From Isoetes taiwanensis (taxonomy: Eukaryota; Streptophyta; Lycopodiopsida; Isoetales; Isoetaceae), in assembly GCA_021234155.1 (NCBI GenBank), contig JAJEKV010000041.1, forward strand, positions 6,565,249 through 6,629,248: 64,000 nt of DNA, in the 5' to 3' direction. Under the pieces are notes generated by a model. The model made no database searches. It had not been told where the DNA came from and saw only the letters and a program-made list of their open reading frames with translations. Position 1 is the stretch's first letter. Every line of letters begins with the position of its first letter. Position numbers and translations under genes: made by a program. This document shows positions 56,945 to 64,000 of this stretch, piece after piece.

Positions 56945-57367
56945 AATCTATTTCCAATTTTTTAGATCCAACCATGATTGATGACATTGCAGTTAGAGAG
57001 AACGTTTTTAACACTCTTTGAAACTGAACTTTAACTAGGGACTGAAAGAATTTGAAAAAAACTGAAGTATATCAAGTTATAAGTGAGTGAACTTCCAGTA
57101 ATCTTCATCTCCCTGAACCGAAAACCAATGAGTGGTTTGGTCATGCCATCTGCAAGTTGTTTGCCTGTTGGCATGTGAGATTTGGTCACATAGGAGACAA
57201 GAGTTATCCCGCTTGTCCTTAGTTGAAGGCATTCTCAACTTGCATTCTCAAGTCAGTTCTCCCAAATCATTCTCAAGTGTGAGGGATGTCATTTAAAAAA
57301 GCAAACTCAAGCTCTTTATCCTACACATGCTGCAGACAGAGCAGAAACAGAGTTTCAGGCCACTGAT

Positions 57368-57893
57368 TTGGTACCCCTATATTTTTGCTTGGGTGTGGAA
57401 GTGTGGGAACATTCTACATCCATTCAGTTGACTCAAACAAAGTACATTAAAAACTTCTTGGCTTTCCACATGGAGCACTGCAAACAGACCCTAAAATCTT
57501 ATAAGCCAGGTAATAAACTTGCTATTGATGCTAATGGATCCATTTTTTTTGTGTCACTTGTATCGAAAGAAGTTGGTTCACTTATCTATCTCACCATTAT
57601 TCGACCAGACATTGCATTTTCAGTTTGTCAGAAGAGTAGATTCATGCATGACTTTGGAAGATCTACCACTGGATTTGTGTCTCTATTTGGAAACAGTCCG
57701 CTCACATGGAATCCAGGAAACAAAACACTCTCAGTTTGAGCATAACTGCGGCTGAACTTAAAGCTTTAACTGCTGAAAGCCAAAAAATGCTATGTATACT
57801 ACATCTTCACGATTTGCAGCTACCAATCAAACCAGTGAAGATTTGTGACAAAGCAGGGGTCATAAATCTCACCAAGGACTTCAAATACCACCC
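57368..57893 (+). pseudogene. Ty1/copia reverse transcriptase end and RNase H
   Basis: Plus-strand text encodes LGVEVWEHSTSIQLTQTKYI, GSLIYLTIIRPDIAFSVCQK, STTGFVSLFGNSPLTWN and then, after a shift, ITAAELKALTAESQKMLCIL and KICDKAGVINLTKDFKYHP. These are the C-terminal RT region and the RNase H of copia elements. Several stops. It is followed immediately by pre-integrase text, which is the reverse of the normal order. Confidence 0.85.
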
Positions 57894-57899
57894 TCCAAC

Positions 57900-58550
57900 T
57901 AACATCTATACCCTATTCAATCATGAAGAAGTTAAGGGCTTGCCTCCCATTCATGAAAATGATGGCATATGCGAAGCATGTGTTTTGGGGAAATAACATA
58001 GGATGCCTTCCCCAAAGGATGAGTCAAGTACTCCGTTGGAGCTCACTCATGCGGAACTTTGTGGATATATGCCAGAAACATCACTTGGTGGCATTATACT
58101 TCCTTTTGTTTGAGGATGATGATGATTATTCTAGAATGATGTGGATTTATTTTTTCAAAAGAAAATCTGGAACTGTTGAGCATTTTCAGAAATTTAAGTT
58201 GCAGGTTGAGGCTGAAACAGGGCAGAAGATTCGCTGCCTTAGGACTGATAATGGAGGAGAATTCACTTCAAAGAAGTTCGAGGAATTTTGTGCCCAGAGT
58301 GGCATTCAAAGACACGTCACTGCACCATATTCCTCGCAGCAAAATGGAGTTGTTGGAGAGATGCAATCGGACCATTGCTAACATGCTCAGATCCCTTATG
58401 GCTCAATGGAAAATGCCTCATAGGGTTTGTGTTGAAGCGGCTTTGACTTCAGTCTATCTTCTCAACAGGTCGCCAATAAAAAATTTGAATGGCACGACGC
58501 CTTATGAGGCGTGGCAGAAAACCAGGGGTAAGATACTTGAAAATTTTTAG
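57900..58550 (+). pseudogene. Ty1/copia GAG-pre-integrase and integrase
   Basis: VKGLPPIHENDGICEACVLGK is the pre-integrase zinc motif end. YSRMMWIYFFKRKSGTVEHF, RTDNGGEFTSKKFEEFC and APYSSQQNGVVGE are integrase core motifs (second D and final E region), and LLNRSPIKNLNGTTPYEAW follows. Two frames, so broken. Gag, protease and the rest of pol are missing. Confidence 0.85.
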
Positions 58551-58559
58551 ATGCAAAGC

Positions 58560-59995
58560 ATTTGTTTTCATTCATAAAGAACGAGGCAGAAAAAAATCTG
58601 ACCCCTCAATAGAAAACAATTCTGAGACTAACAGCTCTGAGATCTTCTGAGATCTTGAGATCATCCATGCAAGGAGTTTTTAAGTTCTTGCTCCACAAAT
58701 CCCCGTAATATTCCTACAGCAATTTCTGACACCATCTTTGAAGTTTCTTTTGCATGATCATGTATTGCAACTTGCTACATCGTGCTTTCCACATTGTTTA
58801 TGCCTAGAGCTTCACGCCAAGGACTATCAATCCAACGAGAAGCATCAGAATTTCTGAAACTTGCAGTACTGTTGAGAAAAAAATGTCAAATAATATCTCA
58901 GACTTTCCAAATTAACTCTGCTCAATTTGAGATTTCTGTTGCTTTTTCTGTTCATTATTCTGCCCAAACTCGGATCTCCAGAGGTTTTGGGAACTATAAA
59001 TGTAGTTTGCCAAATCTTGAGACGCAGAGGATGACCTATAGTTAGCTTTATAGATGTGTAACCTATATCATTCACATCAAGAGTAATCTCTGAAGGGTTC
59101 TGTCCTCTTATAACATGCTAGAGACCTTGTGAAATTAGTGATCATGTCATTTGAAATCTTCATTTTTAATAGTTATGACTGCTAAGAAACTTATCTTTCA
59201 GAGAAGCGACAATCTCATACAACCCCTCCTGAATTATCATAAACTCCTCCGGAACTGTAAAGTGCTACACAAATCTAATTGGCTGCAAGCTGTGTCACAA
59301 ATACAATTAATCTAAAGTTAGGTCAGATTATTGAAAGATATTCTGCTCTCTGCTCCATACCCTGCAGATCCATTAGCCCAACAAGAATTAAAGGCCATTA
59401 AGAACCCTAAATTTTATCTCCACAACAATACTAATTAACATTAAAGGCCATTAAGGTCTGCTACGTTAACATGCAAAATATATCGTCCCTTGTCCTTTAC
59501 ACCCTTTTGGAAGGATAAAATATGGCTTCCGCCTCATTTCGATCAATCTTGGCCACATTAAACCCTGAGGTCCATAGACACGCAAACACAGCTTTCCTAG
59601 ATCCGATCACAATTTGCCAAACGTCACAGACCTAACTCCAATTCGACAGATCTTCGCTAATCATCATAGACTCCAAACTACACAACTCAAGGTCTTCTCT
59701 CAAACATCAAATCCGAGTACTAAACTCCAGATCCAACTCTTTCCAAATTTAGACGAAAAAACTTGCAAGATTGCATAAATGTCTGCAGAGAATTTTTCAG
59801 CTACCACATTCTAGACCCGCAGCACGTTCTAGCCCCCTTCTAGACCAATTCTTGCAATAAATGCAAGAAAAATTGATGCCAATTCCTCCGAATACCACAC
59901 TCTGATCCCCCTGCTAAGCTCCAAAACTCATCCCATCCCGCATTCCTGCTCTAATACAATCAAGATTTATGAAACCACTGTATGCATATATATAT
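58560..59995. other. No gene recognised
   Basis: AT-rich intron sequence; no motif or repeat with confidence. Confidence 0.5.
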
Positions 59996-60001
59996 GCTAG
60001 A

Positions 60002-60245
60002 ACGGAAGAGATACACGAGATAGCTAGGCTATGAGTAAACTGGATAAAGAACTATAAAGCATGACTATGGCTTTATAGGAGAGCCATGTCAGTAACATAC
60101 ATGGCATGCCTCAGTCATCTAAGATACGGAAGAGATACACGAGATAGCTAGGCTATGAGTAAACTGGATAAAGAACTATAAAGCATGACTATGGCTTTAT
60201 AGGAGAGCCATGCCAGCAACATACATGGCATGCCTCGTCATCTAA
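60002..60245. repeat. 124 bp tandem duplication
   Basis: ACGGAAGAGATACACGAGATAG begins at 60002 and 60126; the two copies differ at only a few bases. It lies 31 bp downstream of the methyltransferase donor on the gene strand. Confidence 0.9.
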
Positions 60246-60276
60246 GATATTACAAAACTAAATTCATGGTAATTAC

Positions 60277-60378
60277 CCGTAACAAGGGTAAGAATTGAGC
60301 CATATAATTTGTTGAACCCAAGAATGTAGTAGCTACAAATATGCCGCCAGGTTTCAAAACTCGGCTTATTTCTGCCAC
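60277..60378 (-). CDS. Methyltransferase, penultimate exon (At1g78140-like)
   Basis: Acceptor TGTTTGCAG|GTGGCAGAA and donor CGG|GTAATT delimit 34 codons. They read VAEISRVLKPGGIFVATTFL, then GSTNYMAQFLPLLR. EISRVLKPGG is the late core motif of class I methyltransferases of the UbiE/Methyltransf_11 type, where a beta strand follows the GG turn. It matches At1g78140-like proteins, which read AEISRVLRPGG at this point. Joining to 50935-51078 is in phase 0. Upstream exons should lie to the right; none was recognised up to 64 kb, so the preceding intron is also at least 3.6 kb long. Confidence 0.8.
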
Positions 60379-60527
60379 CTGCAAACACAAACCAATAACA
60401 GATAGTATTACAAATTGTGAGCATACCCTAAATAAGTTAGCCTAATGTAGCTAGACTAAATTAGGGTATGCAGCTAATATAAATGACATCATTTCCTAAT
60501 CTGCGGCTGCTTACATTCTTTCACAGT

Positions 60528-60680
60528 GTAACGAGGCCATGAGCACTGACCAAGATATACATGAGCTGCTTTGCTTTCTAGATTGACCAAATACCTAATA
60601 AACTATGCAATGAGGCCACAAGCACTGACCAAGATATACAAGCTGCTTTGCTTTCTAGATTGTCCAAATCGCTAATACCA
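60528..60680. repeat. Tandem duplication, about 77 bp period
   Basis: GAGCACTGACCAAGATATACATGAGCTG... and AAGCACTGACCAAGATATACAAGCTG... are two near-identical copies, each ending CTTTGCTTTCTAGATTG. Confidence 0.8.
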
Positions 60681-60757
60681 TCAAGCAGCAATTGAGCTGA
60701 TCACTATATATTGAGCACATATTAGGGTCAAATTGAAAATGATACATCGACATGGTA

Positions 60758-60985
60758 TCATTTGGGACTCACATCCAGTACCATTCTTGGTTGCTTTGCA
60801 TCAACATCAAATGAATCCACCTGAGATATGAACTCGGGGGACACAACTAGGTAGTCTACCATAGCGTTACCACCTTTATAAGGAAAGCATGTATAACTAG
60901 CAGAATCAGGCCACTTTTGAAGCCCATTCATATTATAATCTGTCTTAAGTCCCACAACATCGTCCATATGCTGTAACAGGGGCAT
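60758..60985 (-). pseudogene. LINE endonuclease fragment
   Basis: The minus-strand frame contains WPDSASYTCFPYKGGNAMVD followed by YLVVSPEF, the C-terminal part of a LINE AP-endonuclease (YTC...S/IDY pattern). A helical stretch upstream (61134-60928) may belong to the same copy. No reverse transcriptase follows. Confidence 0.6.
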
Positions 60986-61110
60986 TGTCGCAATATGATC
61001 ATTTGGCTAAAGTCTGGGCTTGCAAGTTCCTTCTCTGGCTCTGTCATTTTTGCCTTAAGATTTGCCATCTCTGTCTTTAGTAAATATAATCTGTCCAGCG
61101 GTCCATTCAA

Positions 61111-61825
61111 ATGCCTCCCCGAGATTTGAAGCATAAAATCTTGGCCAACACTAGGGTAGTAGAAGTTCCTGTTCCAACAGGGCCAGCAGTTGGCTGGCGA
61201 TTATACTTGGCAATTGTACTGATGTCTCCATCAGAGAAGCTTCAGACACATGGGCCACAAGGGGAATGGTTTCGGCAAAAGAGAAGTTCGATTGTTGGGT
61301 AACGATGCCTAAACGAATGGTTCCAGCAGGTCGGAACAGCAAATGGATAAAAAAGGAGTAAATTGGTCGTCCAAACGTGGACAAGGTGGTCGTCAAAAAA
61401 CAGGAATTAGAGACCAGAAGACTAGGAAGGCACAACTTCATTATCCAGCATCTCAATCATACAATTCTGTAAAATCCAATGATAAAGGTAAAGGTAAGAA
61501 GGAAGATGCTGCTGCCCAAGAAGAGATTTTAGGGAGGCCAGCGGATTCACTATTGGTGGAGGCTGGGTTTTCTGGTCCATTCTCATACATACTTAGGGTT
61601 AGGAGTGTTTTTACCCATCGAGTTAGTGTAAAATTCACATGGCATATCCCCTTTATCCCTCGGACATCTCTCGGGCAGGGAGTAAGGACAAGTCCCGCTG
61701 TAACTACTATCCTGAAATATAACCACCTCCAAAGCTTGTTTTTACTGTTGCTGTCAATCCAGAGCATTTCACTAGAAGTTTGTTCCATGAATTCAAGTCT
61801 TTTCACCAATACACAAAACCCATAG
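61111..61825 (+). other. Unassigned open frames
   Basis: Plus-strand frames include a Lys/Gly-rich stretch (KRGQGGRQKTGIRDQKTRKA, later KGKGKKEDAAAQEE). The opposite strand is also open in part. No family was recognised, so no gene is called. Confidence 0.25.
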
Positions 61826-61829
61826 GTAA

Positions 61830-62400
61830 GGAATACTTTGGAAGTCATTATAAAGTTGAAGACTGATCCGGAAGCTGAAAATTAGCATCTTGTACCACTG
61901 CCATGGCATAAACCCCCAAACAAGCTAACACCAAAATGCAGCAGCCTAAGTCATATGACAGTGCATCATCAATCCAATAACTGCCCCTAAGTTACAAAAT
62001 ATGCTTGACAGACCATCTTCTCTGCATAATACAACAAATTCCCCCAGCCCAAGACACTTCATTACCCTGGGAAACAGCTTTCATCCTCATAGATCTACAC
62101 TCCTTATCTCAACATTTACCATATTTTCCAGCGATTGTAAAAGATCTGAAGAATGCCTCTAATCAGCCAAGAACAACCTAGAATCCTTGAATAACTGACC
62201 AGATTCTTCTCTATAAATGCTCAAATCCCCCCTGGAGTCTAAGCTTTCTAGATGTTCTCTGCAAATCTTCATGATTTGCATCTCAGGCTTTAGCATTACG
62301 TCAAGAAACAAGATACACTCAATAATGCAATGCAGCTAAACAATTACTCTCTCAGAACCTAAGCTTTGGCACCATGTTAGAATTCAGAAAAACTGGGAGA
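61830..62400. other. No gene recognised
   Basis: Nothing identifiable. Confidence 0.5.
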
Positions 62401-62475
62401 AAGAAAGAAAGAAAAGGAAGATTTATTAATGTCTACATAAGACCCGAAGGGCCTATGAGACCATAACACATACAA
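62401..62475 (-). mobile_element. LINE 3' terminus, severely truncated copy
   Basis: On the minus strand TATGGTCTCATAGGCCC, TTCG loop, GGGTCTTATGTAGACATTAATAAATC and a (TTTC)n-like tail. Little or nothing of the body remains. Confidence 0.65.
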
Positions 62476-62580
62476 AATTCGCCACTTTTGTTAAGAGAAG
62501 GGGATGTTCAATGAGCACTTCCAAGATTTTTATGTAGTAGTTTGGCATGGATCAATTTCTAGCGTTAAATTGAACTCAAG

Positions 62581-63875
62581 AGAAAGAAAGAAAGAAAGAT
62601 TATATTAACGTCTACGAGAGACCGCTTGGGTCTATGAGACCAAATATACATCAATCATGTCCAGCTAGGGGCGCATTTGCAGCCACCTAGAGATATTGCA
62701 TAAAAAAGGAAAAAGAAAACTAAAACAATGAGATTAAGAAACTTTTGTCTTCTTGGCCACGGGCTCAAAGTATAAAGTAATGTCAGACTTGTTTTCTCTT
62801 TTGAAGGACTGCTTATGTTTATCCTTTACCGTCCGCTTTCTTCTTCTCGACACTTTCATGGTTACTCCTTTTGAGATTGGATGAGATGGTCCGAGGAGAG
62901 AACCTGCCTTCCGTTTATTATCATTATCACCTCCAATGAGAAAGAAAGTGATCAGTCTTTCGCGTGGGATCGTTTTTCATGTCCCGCTCTTCCCCCAGCT
63001 TGCTCCTTTAATAGATTTCTTCTATGCACAGTCATTTGGTGAAGAAAAAGAGCTATACATTTCTGATCCTCATAGGCGATCAGTTTGGAGAGGGAGGTAG
63101 GTTCCCGAAATAGGCAATGGAATCTGCCCCGTATTTCATAATAGACTGGACATGTGAAGATGAAATGTTCCTCTGACTCAATTACATTCAAGTGACATAG
63201 TCTGCAGATTCTTTTCGGCTCTCCACCTTCGGTCTACTAGCGACCAGCTTCGATCTCGAGCTGATGAGATGAGACCCTGAGCTGACCGATAGCATGTCTC
63301 ACCTTATAATGCGAGGTGAATATTCAAATATCCTGGTCGCTCGATGAAACCATCTTCATTGATCTCAAGGAAGTGATCTTTGTAAAATTGCATCTTGGTA
63401 GGAAGATCACTTGGGGTTAACCATGTCCTTGATATGTATAAAATTTCCAGATCGTGCCGTATGAGCTGGTTCTTCTCTTTTTCAAGTCTCTTTTTTGCTC
63501 CAGGTTTTACCGCTGTATTAGCTGCAGCTACATTATGTTGAAAGGGGGGCAGGTTTCCCAAGCCAAATCCTAAGGAAGCAGCCCATTGCGATGCTTTTGC
63601 GTACCAACATTCCTGCACTCCCTTTTCAGCCAGATCTTTGGAGCTCTTGAGAGCAATCCATGGAAGCCTGCATTGGCCTTGCTGCGAGGACCCGAGTTGG
63701 TGCACTTTATGCAAAAAGGAGACTAACTGGAATGCTGCGTCCAGTTGAAGCGGAGTGGCTGAAAATTCTGCCAATATGATTGAATGTGGCACAGATGCTT
63801 TGCTCATAATCATTTTGGACAGAAAATAAATTTGCAGTCTGTTGAGTGGAGAAGATGATCTGAACAGCAAAACAC
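62581..63875 (-). pseudogene. LINE 3' fragment with (TTTC)n tail
   Basis: Minus strand from 63870: SVPHSIILAEFSATPLQLDA, LIRHDLEILYISRTWL and DLPTKMQFYKDHF (region after RT). Then after a shift ICRLC..NVIESEEHFIFTC (zinc-binding C-x2-C...H...C), and a basic tail region MKVSRRRKRTVKDKHKQSF near 62.85 kb. It ends with CATAGACCCAAGCGGTCTC, GTAGACGTTAATA and TTTC repeats. 5' truncated near 63875. Same family as 55.7-56.9 kb. Confidence 0.75.
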
Positions 63876-64000
63876 TATGGAGAGAAGAGGAGACGCACCA
63901 AGTAACAAAGGAGGAGCAAGAAACTTGTGTATTACCCTAACTCATAAGGTGTACATATATATATGTGCCACGTCCTCATGTTGGGTGGCAAATAGGGAAA
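63876..64000. other. Unassigned right edge
   Basis: No recognised frame; the sequence continues beyond the window. Confidence 0.4.

Larger units (their letters stand above)
51079..60276 (-). other. 9.2 kb intron of the methyltransferase gene
   Basis: Donor CGG|GTAATT at 60277/60276 and acceptor TGCAG|AGT at 51079/51078. It contains a MULE-like element, a minisatellite, a SINE head, a LINE fragment and copia fragments on both strands. Both splice sites have consensus form, so splicing may still work. Confidence 0.65.

Overview
This is nuclear DNA of a land plant with a large, retrotransposon-rich genome. Only two host genes are convincing in 64 kb: an intact F-box/kelch-type gene at 19.7-21.2 kb (+), and the last two exons of a chloroplast-type methyltransferase at 50.9-60.4 kb (-), separated by a 9.2 kb intron full of repeats. 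The size of that intron, the low gene density and the mix of LINEs and Ty3/gypsy elements would suit a fern, but that is inference only.

Layout. 0.9-6.5 kb: decayed LINE (-) with ORF1, endonuclease, reverse transcriptase and a structured 3' end. 6.7-8.4 kb: diverged tandem and direct repeats. 8.7-9.9 kb: compact LINE derivative (-) with an intact ORF1 and no ORF2. 12.5-14.7 kb: broken Ty3/gypsy pol (-) without a chromodomain. 16.7-17.0 kb: hairpin-rich repeats. 19.7-21.2 kb: F-box gene. 23.4-26.3 kb: fragments of an unknown ORF and of LINEs, and a tRNA-derived SINE head. 27.7-27.9 kb: ubiquitin gene fragment cut off exactly at a retrotransposon end. 27.9-43.4 kb: an LTR element (+) into which a 13.5 kb chromovirus (28.8-42.3 kb, -) is nested. 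44.4-50.2 kb: LINE 3' fragment, a non-autonomous LTR element and a SINE. 51-60.3 kb: methyltransferase intron with a MULE-like element, a minisatellite with a perfect heat-shock-element array, a LINE and rearranged Ty1/copia pieces. 60.4-64 kb: more LINE fragments.

The outstanding object is the nested chromovirus. Besides gag and pol (protease, reverse transcriptase, RNase H, integrase, chromodomain) it carries about 5 kb between its primer binding site and gag with two extra genes on the same strand. Gene A starts with the first nine residues of histone H3 (Gln5 is now a stop), continues through a long charged region, and ends in a histone H3 fold of exactly canonical length with several CENH3-like residues. 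Gene B encodes an unrecognised protein with an acidic stretch. Each has its own TATA box about 100 bp before its ATG and its own pair of about 65 bp palindromes about 190-200 bp apart. A retroelement with its own H3-like protein and an integrase chromodomain (a module that in related proteins reads H3 tails) suggests a system for targeting or modifying chromatin. This copy is dead: nonsense codons, frameshifts and a hAT-type MITE with a perfect 8 bp target duplication inside gene A.

A second notable object is an array of seven bulged hairpins with compensatory changes, just before the 3' LTR of the outer element. A third is a shared 3' terminal hairpin plus microsatellite tail at five LINE ends.
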